Position numbers and translations under genes: made by a program
In this document: piece by piece, positions 55,377 through 63,809 of the stretch
Layout of the letters: each line of letters begins with the position of its first letter
Numbering within the stretch: the first letter of the stretch is position 1
Notes under the pieces: generated by a model
Told to the model about the DNA's origin: nothing
Seen by the model: the letters and a program-made list of their open reading frames with translations, nothing else
The model's database searches: none
Source: Streptomyces albidoflavus
Lineage (GTDB): Bacteria > Actinomycetota > Actinomycetes > Streptomycetales > Streptomycetaceae
Assembly (NCBI RefSeq): GCF_000719955.1
Contig: NZ_JOII01000005.1
Span: forward strand, 186,001 to 250,000
Reading direction: 5' to 3'
DNA: 64,000 nt

Positions 55377-55625
55377 TCACGCCTCGAAGTCCACCACCGT
55401 GACCTCCTCGGCCGCCTCGTAGCCGGCCAGCGCCAGGCCCAGGCCGAAGAAGGTCGGCGCCCACTCGCCGACGAAGATTCCCCAGCGGTCGGCGCGCTCC
55501 ACCCCGCGGGACTCGGCCTTCAGCGAGCCGGCCCACGAACAGAAGGACAGGCCGATCGAGACGAAGGCGGCGGCGTAGGCGTGCTCGCTCTTCAGCCCTT
55601 TCTCGTGCAGCGTTTTGACGATCAT
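55377..55625 (-). CDS. Small conserved hypothetical protein
   Basis: An 82-residue protein, MIVKTLHEKGLKSEHAYAAA at the start, with two moderately hydrophobic segments (about 17-35 and 52-70) and an acidic end. The composition and codon use are normal for a real gene, and GGGAGCGCC lies just before the ATG in the transcript. No family recognised. Its neighbours, icmA (convergent) and a TetR gene (upstream on the same strand), do not indicate a function. Confidence 0.6.
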   Translation of the reverse strand: MIVKTLHEKGLKSEHAYAAAFVSIGLSFCSWAGSLKAESRGVERADRWGIFVGEWAPTFFGLGLALAGYEAAEEVTVVDFEA

Positions 55626-55702
55626 GGCGCTCCCTGGGACGGGGATAGGGGGACCACTTCATCGTGGGCTCGGCGCGCGCAAGTCGCATCCGGGGCGAAG
55701 GG

Positions 55703-56323
55703 TCAGCCCATCGCCGCCGGCAGTCCCGCGATGAGCAGCCCGGCCAGCGCCTTCGCCCATGCCTCGTCCACCGGGCCGTCGCTGACCAGGGCCCGGTGGA
55801 CCACGGTGCCGGCGATCACGTCGAAGATGAGGTCGGCGTGCTGCTCGGCGACGGCGGGCTCGGTCTCGTAGGGGAGTTCGCCGCGCCGCTGGGCGCGTGC
55901 GCGGCCCTGGAGGACGAGGCGCTTCTGGCGGTCGACGATGGCGGTGCGGATGCGCAGGCGCAGGGCCGGGTCGGAGGTGGACTCGGCGACCACCGCCATC
56001 AGCGCCGTCCGGGTCTCCGGGCGCTGGAGCAGCTCGCCGAACTGGAGGACCACCCCGACCACGTCGGCGGCGAGGCTGTCGCCGTCCGGGAGCACCAGCT
56101 CGTCGAAGAGCTCCGCGACCGCGTCCACCACCAGTTCGTTCTTGCCCGCCCACCGCCGGTACAGCGTGGTCTTGGCGACCCCGGCCCGCTGGGCGACGTC
56201 GCCCAGCGACATCCGGGACCAGCCGATCTCGACGAGGGCGTCCCGGGTCGCTGCCAGGATCGCGGCGTCCGCCGCCGCGCTGCGCGGGCGACCGGTGCGG
56301 GCGGGAGGGGTGCGGCTCTGCAT
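55703..56323 (-). CDS. TetR-family transcriptional regulator
   Basis: A 206-residue regulator with an N-terminal helix-turn-helix (AILAATRDALVEIGWSRMSLGDVAQRAGVAKTTLYRRWAGKNELV) and a ligand-binding C-terminal domain of the TetR_C_11-like kind. The start is ATG 56323 (MQSRTPPARTG). A short dyad ACCGAACGGT lies 23 bp upstream of the start and may be its own operator. That site differs from the icmA palindrome, so nothing shows that this regulator controls icmA. Ligand unknown. Confidence 0.9.
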   Translation of the reverse strand: MQSRTPPARTGRPRSAAADAAILAATRDALVEIGWSRMSLGDVAQRAGVAKTTLYRRWAGKNELVVDAVAELFDELVLPDGDSLAADVVGVVLQFGELLQRPETRTALMAVVAESTSDPALRLRIRTAIVDRQKRLVLQGRARAQRRGELPYETEPAVAEQHADLIFDVIAGTVVHRALVSDGPVDEAWAKALAGLLIAGLPAAMG

Positions 56324-56345
56324 GGCAGCGACTGTATCCAGAGCT

Positions 56346-56355
56346 ACCGAACGGT
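56346..56355. promoter_or_regulatory. Dyad ACCG-AA-CGGT before the TetR gene
   Basis: A 10-bp dyad 23 bp upstream of the TetR start, in the sequence CTACCGAACGGTCAG. TetR repressors commonly bind dyads in their own promoters. No second copy was noticed nearby. Confidence 0.45.
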
Positions 56356-56575
56356 CAGTATGCGCGCGCACGGTGACCCGGATCACCCGGGCCGCCCTGA
56401 CACGGAGTGCCTCGGACAGTTACGCTACGACCCGTAGCGAAAGCTCGTGTTCACCCACGGGCGACAACCACAAGGCCCGGGTGGGGACCCGGTGCCGCAC
56501 CAGTACGACGGACTCGCCGTCGATCGCCGTTCGACGGGTTTCCCAGCACGCGCGCCGAGGGGGGAGGATGTACGC

Positions 56576-57550
56576 ATGCAGCCACGGAACATGTCCATGA
56601 GCGGAGTCGTCGACCTCGCCGCGGTGAAGCAGGCCCAGGAAGCGAAGGCCAAGGCCGAGCAGGCCCGCGCCGAAGCCGCCCGACAGGGCGGAACCGGTGC
56701 GGTTCCCGCGTCGAGCCTGGTCATCGACGTCACCGAGGCCGGCTTCGAACGCGACGTCCTCCAGCGCTCCACCGAGGTCCCGGTCGTCATCGACTTCTGG
56801 GCCGAGTGGTGCGAGCCGTGCAAGCAGCTCGGCCCCCTGCTGGAGCGCCTCGCGCACGAGTACAACGGCCGCTTCCTGCTGGCCAAGGTCGACGTCGACG
56901 CCAACCAGATGCTGATGCAGCAGTTCGGCATCCAGGGCATCCCGGCCGTCTTCGCCGTCGTCGCGGGCCAGGCCCTCCCGCTCTTCCAGGGAGCCGCCCC
57001 CGAGGCGCAGATCCGGGAGACCCTCGACCAGCTCATCCAGGTCGGCGAGGAGCGGTTCGGCCTCACCGGCCTCACCGTCGACCCCGGCTCCGACGCGGGC
57101 GACCCCGCCGCCGTCCCCGAGGAGCCCGCCGGGCCGTACGACGCCCTGCTGGAGGCCGCCGTCCAGGCGCTGGACGCCGGTGACCTGGACGGCGCCGTCC
57201 GCGCCTACCAGAACGTCCTCTCCGACGACCCGGCCAACACCGAGGCCAAGCTCGGCCTCGGCCAGGCCGAACTCCTGCGCCGGGTCAGCGGCCTGGACCC
57301 GCAGAAGGTCCGCCAGGACGCCGCCGAGCGCCCGGCCGACGTCGCCGCGCAGTCCGCCGCCGCCGACCTGGACCTGGTGGGCGGCCACGTCGACGACGCC
57401 TTCGGCCGGCTGGTCGACACCGTGCGGGTCACCGCGGGGGACGACCGGAACAAGGCCCGCCTCCACCTGCTCGACCTCTTCGAGGTGGTCGGCGCCGAGG
57501 ACCCGCGGGTGACCGCGGCCCGTACCGCCCTGGCCCGGGTGCTGTTCTGA
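56576..57550 (+). CDS. Thioredoxin-TPR co-chaperone (CnoX/YbbN-like)
   Basis: A 324-residue cytoplasmic protein. A basic N-terminal helix (about 14-37) is followed by a thioredoxin domain (about 48-155) with the redox pair Cys79/Cys82 in WAEWCEPCK. A linker and a TPR-like helical domain (about 185-324, LLEAAVQALDAGDLDGAVRAYQNVL...) come after. YbbN/CnoX proteins protect unfolded clients and hand them to chaperones. E. coli CnoX lacks a working CxxC, but here both Cys are kept, so redox activity is likely. The ATG at 56576 is eight bases after GGGGAGG. Confidence 0.92.
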   Translation: MQPRNMSMSGVVDLAAVKQAQEAKAKAEQARAEAARQGGTGAVPASSLVIDVTEAGFERDVLQRSTEVPVVIDFWAEWCEPCKQLGPLLERLAHEYNGRFLLAKVDVDANQMLMQQFGIQGIPAVFAVVAGQALPLFQGAAPEAQIRETLDQLIQVGEERFGLTGLTVDPGSDAGDPAAVPEEPAGPYDALLEAAVQALDAGDLDGAVRAYQNVLSDDPANTEAKLGLGQAELLRRVSGLDPQKVRQDAAERPADVAAQSAAADLDLVGGHVDDAFGRLVDTVRVTAGDDRNKARLHLLDLFEVVGAEDPRVTAARTALARVLF

Positions 57551-57611
57551 GCGCCTGACCCCGCGCGCCACCCCTGGGGCGTGGGAAGCGATTTGACGAC
57601 AGAGAGACCCA

Positions 57612-57651
57612 AGCGGCCGCGCTTTACCAAAACTTGGTAATCGCGGCCGCT
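57612..57651. terminator. Hairpin with TTACCAA/TTGGTAA core
   Basis: AGCGGCCGCG (57612-57621) pairs with CGCGGCCGCT (57642-57651). Inside, TTACCAA (57624-57630) pairs with TTGGTAA (57634-57640) across AAC. It lies 61 bp after the thioredoxin-TPR gene and probably terminates it. Its core also belongs to the TTAC-GTAA palindrome family below. Confidence 0.7.
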
Positions 57652-57652
57652 G

Positions 57653-57665
57653 TTACTCGGAGTAA
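57653..57665. promoter_or_regulatory. Perfect palindrome TTACTC-G-GAGTAA
   Basis: A 13-bp perfect palindrome directly beside the hairpin. Its TTAC/GTAA ends match those of two other dyads in this region, centred about 27 bp upstream and 130 bp downstream. Confidence 0.5.
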
Positions 57666-57781
57666 GTCCGACCTCGTCATCCATCCGCATCTGTCATCCC
57701 GAGTGATGATTTGTCACCCCTCCTCGCGGCACGGTCCGTGCCCGCGCGGCACCGCTGTGACCGACTTTGGTTATCCAGCCG

Positions 57782-57795
57782 TTACTAGCCGGTAA
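57782..57795. promoter_or_regulatory. Dyad TTACTAG-CCGGTAA
   Basis: A 14-bp dyad with perfect TTAC/GTAA ends and imperfect centre. It is extended by flanking G and C (57781 and 57796). It is about 390 bp before the DUF6230 start and may be an operator in the promoter of that operon. Confidence 0.5.
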
Positions 57796-58185
57796 CGAAC
57801 CCCTTGTGCCCGGGCTCCGAATGCACCACGATCGGCGACGCTCGGTCCCTTTCCCGTACCCCGGCAGCCAACCGGGTCCACGGGCTCTCTGGGTCCCCAC
57901 CGAGCAGGTCGAGGCCGCGGGTCTCGGCCTGGACAGGGGGGTCTCTGCCCATCGGCAGGGCCTGTCCGAACCGGCTGCGCATCCCCGTGCGAGGCGTGGC
58001 CAGTGGTTGTCGCTCGGGGGTGATCGCCGCCGAACCGCCCCATCCCGTGCCCACGAGGCGCGGCGTGGACGGTCGAAGGCGCTCTCCTTGCCGAGGACGT
58101 AGCACTTCTCCCATCCCTGCCCGGCTGACCGCCCGATCGGGACCAGTCAGAGGCCGGAGATGTACGTCCGAGAAGGAGGAATGTC

Positions 58186-58818
58186 ATGGAGTCCGTGGCT
58201 CGTGGCGGGACCAGATGGAAGCGGTTCGCCGTCGTCATGGTGCCCACCGTCGCCGCTACCGCGGCGATCGGCGTGGCCCTGTCGCAGGGTGCGCTCGCGG
58301 CGTCGTTCGCCGTGTCCGGCCAGTCGTTCAAGGTGTCGGCCGACAAGCTCGTCGGTAACGGGTTCGTCCAGTACGGCGGTGTGGACACCGGTTACGACCT
58401 GAAGGGCAACAAGGCTGCCCATCCGGTCGCGATCTCCGCGTTCAAGAGCGCGACGATCAACAACATGTGCCAGTCCGTCGTCACGCCGGACGTCCCGCTC
58501 ATCGGCACCATCAGCCTTCAGCTGAAGGCCGGTACGGGCAAGGCGCCGGTCGAGGCCGAGAACCTCTACATCGACGTCGCCCAGCTCGACGCCGACGCCG
58601 AGTTCAAGAACATCAACATCGGTGTGGCCGCCGGCGAGAGCACCAAGGGCCCTGGCATCAAGAAGGGTGACCAGGCCAACCCTTACGGCTTCTCGCAGGA
58701 GGCCGACTCGGCCACCCTGAAGAACGTCAAGCAGACGGCGTGGGCGACCACCGCCGGAACCTTCAAGCTGAGCGGTCTCAGCATGAAGCTGCACAAGGGC
58801 GTCAAGGAGTGCTACTAA
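58186..58818 (+). CDS. DUF6230 exported protein
   Basis: A 210-residue protein with a signal peptide-like N-terminus (RFAVVMVPTVAATAAIGVALSQGALAAS in outline, cleavage probably after about residue 39). The mature domain is rich in beta-type sequence and has two Cys (NNMCQSV and the penultimate KECY) that could form a disulfide. Streptomyces homologues are often labelled cholesterol esterase, but I see no GxSxG or other lipase motif, so that name is not supported. Strong AGAAGGAGGA binding site. It starts an operon with the DUF6114 and secreted-protein genes. Confidence 0.85.
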   Translation: MESVARGGTRWKRFAVVMVPTVAATAAIGVALSQGALAASFAVSGQSFKVSADKLVGNGFVQYGGVDTGYDLKGNKAAHPVAISAFKSATINNMCQSVVTPDVPLIGTISLQLKAGTGKAPVEAENLYIDVAQLDADAEFKNINIGVAAGESTKGPGIKKGDQANPYGFSQEADSATLKNVKQTAWATTAGTFKLSGLSMKLHKGVKECY

Positions 58819-58948
58819 GCGCTCCCTGGGCGGGCGCGGAGCGAGCCGTGGCGCGCTCGGGGTGTGAGCCCCGGAGCGCCGCGGCGGGTTCCCCGCCCGC
58901 CACTCCATCTTCTCTCCACGCATTGCCGGTTCCAGGGAGCTGTTTTCC

Positions 58949-59539
58949 ATGAGCGCCGAGTCCCCAGGGCTGAGCGACCGATTTCACTACTGGCGGCTTC
59001 GCTTCCGGGTGTGGCGCGGCAGCCGCCCGTTCTGGGCGGGGCTGCTGACGATGCTGGGCGGCATCCCCATCGCCTACCTGCCGTACGCACAGCTCACGCT
59101 GGGACAGCTGAGCCTGCGGATGGCGACCACGGCGGGCGCGGGATCGCTGATCATCGGCGTCCTGCTGGTCACGCTCGGACTGACGATGTGGTTCCAGTCC
59201 ATCGTCCGGGTCTTCGCGGGTGTCGCGGCGATCCTTCTCGCGCTGGTCTCCATACCGGTGTCCAACCTCGGCGGGCTGCTGATCGGCTTCCTGCTGGCCA
59301 TGTTCGGCGGGGCCCTCTCGATCTCCTGGGCCCCGGGCAAGACCGCTCCCGAGGGGAGCGGGCAGGGCGCGCGGCCGGCCGGGACCAGGACCCAGGCCGA
59401 GCCGGAGCCGCAGCCGGAGCCGGCCGGGCCGGTCGTCCAGGCGGGAGCGCCCAGGCCGGAGCCGCACGCCGGAGGCGAGAGCGCCCCGGCGGACGGCACG
59501 ACACTTGAGACCAACGGCGGGAGGCACCGTGCGGGGTGA
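58949..59539 (+). CDS. DUF6114 membrane protein
   Basis: A 196-residue protein with a short cytoplasmic start (FHYWRLRFRVWRGSRPFW), four membrane helices (about residues 30-50, 55-77, 80-102 and 105-128) and a Pro/Glu/Gln-rich tail of about 65 residues. The RFRxWRxxRPFWAG opening is the family hallmark. The stop overlaps the start of the next gene by 11 bases. Its constant company with DUF6230 suggests a membrane partner for that exported protein. Function unknown. Confidence 0.85.
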   Translation: MSAESPGLSDRFHYWRLRFRVWRGSRPFWAGLLTMLGGIPIAYLPYAQLTLGQLSLRMATTAGAGSLIIGVLLVTLGLTMWFQSIVRVFAGVAAILLALVSIPVSNLGGLLIGFLLAMFGGALSISWAPGKTAPEGSGQGARPAGTRTQAEPEPQPEPAGPVVQAGAPRPEPHAGGESAPADGTTLETNGGRHRAG

Positions 59540-60860
59540 CGAGGCGCAACTGGCTGCCGAAGAGGGCGGTAAAGCCCTCGGCAGAACCGGGCCGCGTCAC
59601 GCGGCCCCCCGGAAGTCGCTGCTGACGAAGCTCCAGATACCCGCGGGCAAGGCGTTCGCGCTGGCCGCGATGCCCACGGCGGTCTTCGTGGGCATGGGCC
59701 TGACGCCCAAGCTCGCCCTGGCCGACGACAAGGCGGACATCCCGCGCGGTGGCCCGTGCGTGACCCGCTCCGACGAGCCGTCGGAGGCGGCCGAGCCGGA
59801 CGCGACGCCCACCCCGGAGCCCGGCGCGTCGAAGCCGGCCTCCCCGGGCGCCACGCCCACTCCGTCCGCCTCCTCGTCGGCCCCGTCCGGCGGCGGCAGC
59901 GAGAAGCCGGAGCCCGACCCGGCGGACGAGCAGCCCACCACCGAGCCGGAGCCGGAGAAGACCAGGAACCCGCTCGACCCGCTGGGCCTCGGCGACGCGC
60001 TCAAGGACCTCTTCACCCCCGGGGACGAGAAGTCCGAGGAGCCCGAGCCGGAGCCGTCCGCCTCCGAGAAGGCCGGCGGTACGTCCGGCGGCACCACGGA
60101 GAAGGACGACAAGGCCACGGCGGACTCCGGTGCGGCGGACAAGAAGGCGTCCGACGGGAAGGCCGCCGACAAGAAGGCGGCCGACCGGAAGGAAGCCGCC
60201 GAGAAGAAGGCCGCCGACGAGGCGAAGGCCAAGGAGGAGGCCGCCGAGAAGGAGGCCGAACTCAGCCCCGCCGAGCAGCTGAAGAAGGACATCGAGGACG
60301 CCGCCCGCAAAAACGGCGTCTCGGTGAGCGAGCTGGCCGCCGGGGCACAGGGTGCCGTCGGTGCCGCGGACGACGACCCGTGCGCACCGGACCCCAAGGC
60401 CCTGGCCGACCTCGACCTGGAGCCGGGCATCCCGCTCCTGCCGGACGACCCGTGGCGGCTGGAGAGCAGCAAGCTGACGCTGGGCGGCCTGGACTACCAC
60501 GGCGTGGTCAAGGTCAAGACGTACAGCGGCAAGGTGAAGCCGGTCCTGAAGTTCACGGCGAAGACCACGGACATCAAGGACCTGCACCAGCTCACCGTCG
60601 GTCCCAAGGGGCAGACCGGCCACGTGAAGGCGGCGGAGGGCTCGACCTCGACGATCAGGAACGGCGAGGTCACCATGTACACCGAGGAGCTGAAGGGGAA
60701 CCTCTTCGGGCTCATCCCGATCACCTTCAACCCGGAGAGCCCGCCCCCGCTCAACGTGCCCTGGGCCTTCTTCACCAAGGTCAAGGTCGTCCAGGCGGGC
60801 CAGTTCGGCGGCACGCTCACCGTGCCGGGACTCCAGAACTACTTCACCGACGGCGACTGA
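59529..60860 (+). CDS. Secreted or membrane-anchored protein with disordered linker, third gene of the DUF6230 operon
   Basis: A 443-residue protein. After a polar N-terminus of about 40 residues comes one hydrophobic segment (AFALAAMPTAVFVGMGLTPKLALAD). A long low-complexity Pro/Glu/Ser/Thr then Lys/Ala/Glu-rich stretch (about 80-260) leads to a C-terminal globular domain (about 275-443) rich in beta-type sequence (SSKLTLGGLDYHGVVKVKTYSG, WAFFTKVKVVQAGQFGGTLTVPG). GTG 59529 follows GGGAGG and overlaps the DUF6114 gene. The layout suggests a domain held away from the membrane on a flexible stalk. No catalytic motif recognised. Confidence 0.82.
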   Translation: MRGDEAQLAAEEGGKALGRTGPRHAAPRKSLLTKLQIPAGKAFALAAMPTAVFVGMGLTPKLALADDKADIPRGGPCVTRSDEPSEAAEPDATPTPEPGASKPASPGATPTPSASSSAPSGGGSEKPEPDPADEQPTTEPEPEKTRNPLDPLGLGDALKDLFTPGDEKSEEPEPEPSASEKAGGTSGGTTEKDDKATADSGAADKKASDGKAADKKAADRKEAAEKKAADEAKAKEEAAEKEAELSPAEQLKKDIEDAARKNGVSVSELAAGAQGAVGAADDDPCAPDPKALADLDLEPGIPLLPDDPWRLESSKLTLGGLDYHGVVKVKTYSGKVKPVLKFTAKTTDIKDLHQLTVGPKGQTGHVKAAEGSTSTIRNGEVTMYTEELKGNLFGLIPITFNPESPPPLNVPWAFFTKVKVVQAGQFGGTLTVPGLQNYFTDGD

Positions 60861-60900
60861 GCACACCGCCGTATCCCAGACCCGTCCGGGAGCCGCACAA

Positions 60901-60942
60901 GACGGTGGCCCGCGTCCTCAGCCGAGGACGCGGGCCACCGTC
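60901..60942. terminator. Bidirectional terminator between the DUF6230 operon and pyk
   Basis: A perfect 19-bp stem (60901-60919 with 60924-60942) with an AGCC loop lies between convergent genes. Confidence 0.9.
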
Positions 60943-60992
60943 GTGTCCGCCGGGCCCAGCGGGGCAGATGCCGGCCCGGCGGAGTCAGGAGG

Positions 60993-62417
60993 TCAGCCGC
61001 GGCCGCCGAGGTGGTGGACGCGGACCATGTTGGTGGTGCCGGGGACGCCGGGGGGCGAGCCGGCGGTCATGACGACGGTGTCGCCGTCGTTGAACCGCTT
61101 CAGCCCGACCAGCTCCTCGTCCACCTGGTCGACCATGGCGTCGGTGTTGTCGACGTGGTCCACCACGTGGCTCTCCACGCCCCAGCTCAGGGTGAGCTGG
61201 TTGCGGGTGGCCTCGTCGGTGGTGAAGGCGAGGATCGGCTGGGCCGCGCGGTAGCGCGAGAGGCGCCGGGCGGTGTCACCGGACTTGGTGTACGCCACCA
61301 GCGCGCGGGCGCCGAGGAAGTCGGCGATCTCGGCGGCGGCGCGGGCCACGGCACCGCCCTGGGTGCGCGGCTTCTTGCCCGGGACCAGCGGCTGGAGGCC
61401 GCGCGAGAGCAGCTCCTGCTCGGCGGCGACGACGATCTTCGACATCGTCTTGACCGTCTCGATCGGGTACGCGCCGACGCTGGACTCGGCGGAGAGCATG
61501 ACCGCGTCGGCGCCGTCCAGGATGGCGTTGGCGACGTCGGAGGCCTCGGCGCGGGTCGGGCGGGAGTTGGTGATCATCGACTCCATCATCTGGGTCGCCA
61601 CGATCACCGGCTTGGCGTTCCGGCGGCAGAGGCTCACCAGGCGCTTCTGCACCATCGGGACCTTCTCCAGCGGATACTCCACCGCGAGGTCGCCACGGGC
61701 CACCATCACGCCGTCGAAGGCGAGCACGACCGCCTCCATGTTGGCGACCGCCTGCGGCTTCTCGACCTTGGCGATGACCGGGACCCGGCGGCCCTCCTCG
61801 TCCATCACCTTGTGGACGTCCTTGACGTCCTCGGCGTCCCGGACGAAGGAGAGGGCGACCAGGTCGCACCCCATCCGCAGGGCGAAGCGCAGGTCCTCGA
61901 TGTCCTTCTCGGAGAGGGCCGGGACGTTGACCGCCGCGCCGGGCAGGTTGATGCCCTTGTGGTCGGAGATGACCCCGCCCTCGATGACGATGGTCTTGAC
62001 GCGGGGGCCCTCGACCTCGGTGACCTTCAGCTCGACGTTGCCGTCGTTGATGAGGATCGGGTCGCCCTTGGCCACGTCGCCCGGCAGCCCCTTGTAGGTG
62101 GTGCCGCAGACCGACTTGTCGCCGGCCACGTCCTCGGTGGTGATGGTGAACTCGTCACCGCGCACCAGCTCGACCGGGCCCTCGGCGAAGGTCTCCAGCC
62201 GGATCTTGGGGCCCTGGAGGTCGGCGAGGACGCCCACCGCCCGGCCGGTGTCCGCGGACGCCTGCCGGACCCGGCGGTACCGGTCCTCGTGCTCGGCGTG
62301 CGATCCGTGGCTCATGTTGAAACGGGCCACGTTCATGCCTGCCTCGATGAGCGCTTTCAGCTGCTCGTACGAGTCGACGGCGGGGCCCAGCGTGCAGACG
62401 ATTTTGGAACGGCGCAT
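60993..62417 (-). CDS. pyk: Pyruvate kinase
   Basis: Final step of glycolysis: phosphoenolpyruvate plus ADP to pyruvate and ATP. The 474-residue protein shows the N-terminal KIVCTLGPAVDS and NVARFNMSHG motifs, the metal and substrate motif MVARGDLAVE, TQMMESMI and the C-terminal allosteric domain with AYTKSGDTARRLS. Catalytic Lys lies in VPVIAKVEKPQAV. Streptomyces usually has two pyruvate kinases; this is the one beside ackA-pta. ATG 62417 is used. The gene is 73 bp downstream of ackA on the same strand. Confidence 0.95.
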   Translation of the reverse strand: MRRSKIVCTLGPAVDSYEQLKALIEAGMNVARFNMSHGSHAEHEDRYRRVRQASADTGRAVGVLADLQGPKIRLETFAEGPVELVRGDEFTITTEDVAGDKSVCGTTYKGLPGDVAKGDPILINDGNVELKVTEVEGPRVKTIVIEGGVISDHKGINLPGAAVNVPALSEKDIEDLRFALRMGCDLVALSFVRDAEDVKDVHKVMDEEGRRVPVIAKVEKPQAVANMEAVVLAFDGVMVARGDLAVEYPLEKVPMVQKRLVSLCRRNAKPVIVATQMMESMITNSRPTRAEASDVANAILDGADAVMLSAESSVGAYPIETVKTMSKIVVAAEQELLSRGLQPLVPGKKPRTQGGAVARAAAEIADFLGARALVAYTKSGDTARRLSRYRAAQPILAFTTDEATRNQLTLSWGVESHVVDHVDNTDAMVDQVDEELVGLKRFNDGDTVVMTAGSPPGVPGTTNMVRVHHLGGRG

Positions 62418-62490
62418 GGGACGATCCTATCGGTTTGTTTCCGTGCGGAATATTCCATCTGGCGGAAGATACATATGGGCGGACGGGCGC

Positions 62491-63768
62491 TCAGCCGGGC
62501 GGCGTCACGGGGGAGTCGGCGCCCTCCGGAGCGGGCCGGGTGTCCGGTCCGACCAGGGCGTAGGTCTGCTCGGCGATCTCCAGTTCCTCGTCGGTCGGCA
62601 CCACCGCGACCGCCACCCGCGAGGAGCCGGGCGAGATCAGCCGGGGGACGCCGGAGCGGACCGCGTTCAGCTCGCGGTCCACCGCCATCCCGAACCCTTC
62701 CAGACCGTCCACCGCCGCCTGGCGCACCGCGGCCGCGTTCTCCCCGACACCCGCCGTGAAGACCACCGCGTCCACCCGGCCGAGGACCGCCGCGTACGCG
62801 CCGATGTACTTCTTCAGCCGGTGCACGTACATGTCGAAGGCGAGCCGCGCGTCCTCGTCCCCCTCGTCCATGCGCCGGGTGATCTCACGCATGTCGTTGT
62901 CGCCGCAGATCCCGACCAGGCCGCTGCGCTTGTTGAGCAGGGCGTCGGTCTCGTCGGTCTCCATCCCGGCGACCCGCTTGAGGTGGAAGACGACGGCCGG
63001 GTCGACGTCGCCCGAACGGGTCCCCATCATCAGCCCCTCCAGCGGGGTGAGCCCCATCGAGGTGTCCACGCAGATCCCGCCGCGCACCGCCGCCGCCGAG
63101 GCCCCGTTGCCCAGGTGCAGGGTGATGAGGTTCAGCTCCGCCAGGGGCCGGTCCAGCAGTTCGGCGGTCTTCCGGGAGACGTAGCCGTGCGAGGTGCCGT
63201 GGAAGCCGTAGCGGCGGACCCGGTGGGCGTCGGCAATCTCGCGCTCGATCGGGTAGCGGGCGGCGTACTCCGGCATCGTGGTGTGGAAGGTGGTGTCGAA
63301 GACCGCCACCTGCGGCAGGTCCGGGCGCATCCGGCGGGCGGTGCGGATGCCCATCAGGTTGGCCGGGTTGTGCAGCGGCGCCACCGGGATTAGCCGCTCG
63401 ATCTCGGCGAGCACCGCGTCGTCGATGACGGTCGGCCGGGTGAACAGCCGCCCGCCGTGCACCACCCGGTGCCCGATCGCCGCCAGTTCGGGGGAGTCGA
63501 GCCCCAGCCCGTCCTCGGCCAGCTCGGCGGCGACCGCCTCCAGCGCCGCCTGGTGGTCCGCCACCCGGCCGGTCACCTCGCGCTCCCCGCCGGCCCCCTC
63601 GGTCAGCGGCGTGTGGACGATCCGCGAGGTCTCCTCGCCGATCCGCTCCACCAGCCCGACGGCGAGCCGGCTGGAGTCGGCCATGTCCAGCAACTGGTAC
63701 TTGACCGACGAGGAGCCGCAGTTGAGGACGAGGACGCGGTGGGGACGCGGGCCCTGCTCGGTGCTCAC
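62491..63768 (-). CDS. ackA: Acetate kinase
   Basis: Interconverts acetyl phosphate and acetate with ADP/ATP, making ATP in overflow metabolism. The 425-residue protein has the family signatures VLVLNCGSSSVKYQLL near the N-terminus, GHRVVHGG, VAVFDTTFH and RYGFHGTSHGYVS, with the catalytic Arg and His in the last. VFTAGVGENAA is the C-terminal adenosine motif. The start is GTG 63768 (VSTEQGPRPH), after AAGGAGG; in-frame codons upstream would overlap the end of pta. It forms an operon with pta (41 bp apart). Confidence 0.95.
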   Translation of the reverse strand: MSTEQGPRPHRVLVLNCGSSSVKYQLLDMADSSRLAVGLVERIGEETSRIVHTPLTEGAGGEREVTGRVADHQAALEAVAAELAEDGLGLDSPELAAIGHRVVHGGRLFTRPTVIDDAVLAEIERLIPVAPLHNPANLMGIRTARRMRPDLPQVAVFDTTFHTTMPEYAARYPIEREIADAHRVRRYGFHGTSHGYVSRKTAELLDRPLAELNLITLHLGNGASAAAVRGGICVDTSMGLTPLEGLMMGTRSGDVDPAVVFHLKRVAGMETDETDALLNKRSGLVGICGDNDMREITRRMDEGDEDARLAFDMYVHRLKKYIGAYAAVLGRVDAVVFTAGVGENAAAVRQAAVDGLEGFGMAVDRELNAVRSGVPRLISPGSSRVAVAVVPTDEELEIAEQTYALVGPDTRPAPEGADSPVTPPG

Positions 63769-63809
63769 GTGCTGCCCTCCTTCGGTGCGGGGCCCGGTCG
63801 GCGGCGCGC

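Larger units (their letters stand above)
57551..58185. other. 635-bp region upstream of the DUF6230 operon
   Basis: No supported gene lies here. The first 130 bp hold a strong hairpin and two TTAC-GTAA palindromes, and a third follows at 57782-57795. From 57800 to 58140 the sequence is ordinary GC-rich DNA with short open frames lacking protein character; a long untranslated leader or an unnoticed small RNA is possible. AGAAGGAGGA at 58171-58180 is the ribosome binding site of the next gene. Confidence 0.55.

Noticed and set aside
57771..58388. A 205-codon minus-strand open frame in the region before the DUF6230 gene
   Set aside because: It overlaps the start of a supported gene, has unbalanced composition and no ribosome binding site or similarity.
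58186..58818. Annotation of the DUF6230 protein as cholesterol esterase
   Set aside because: No GxSxG motif, catalytic triad or lipase fold signature is visible in the 210 residues.
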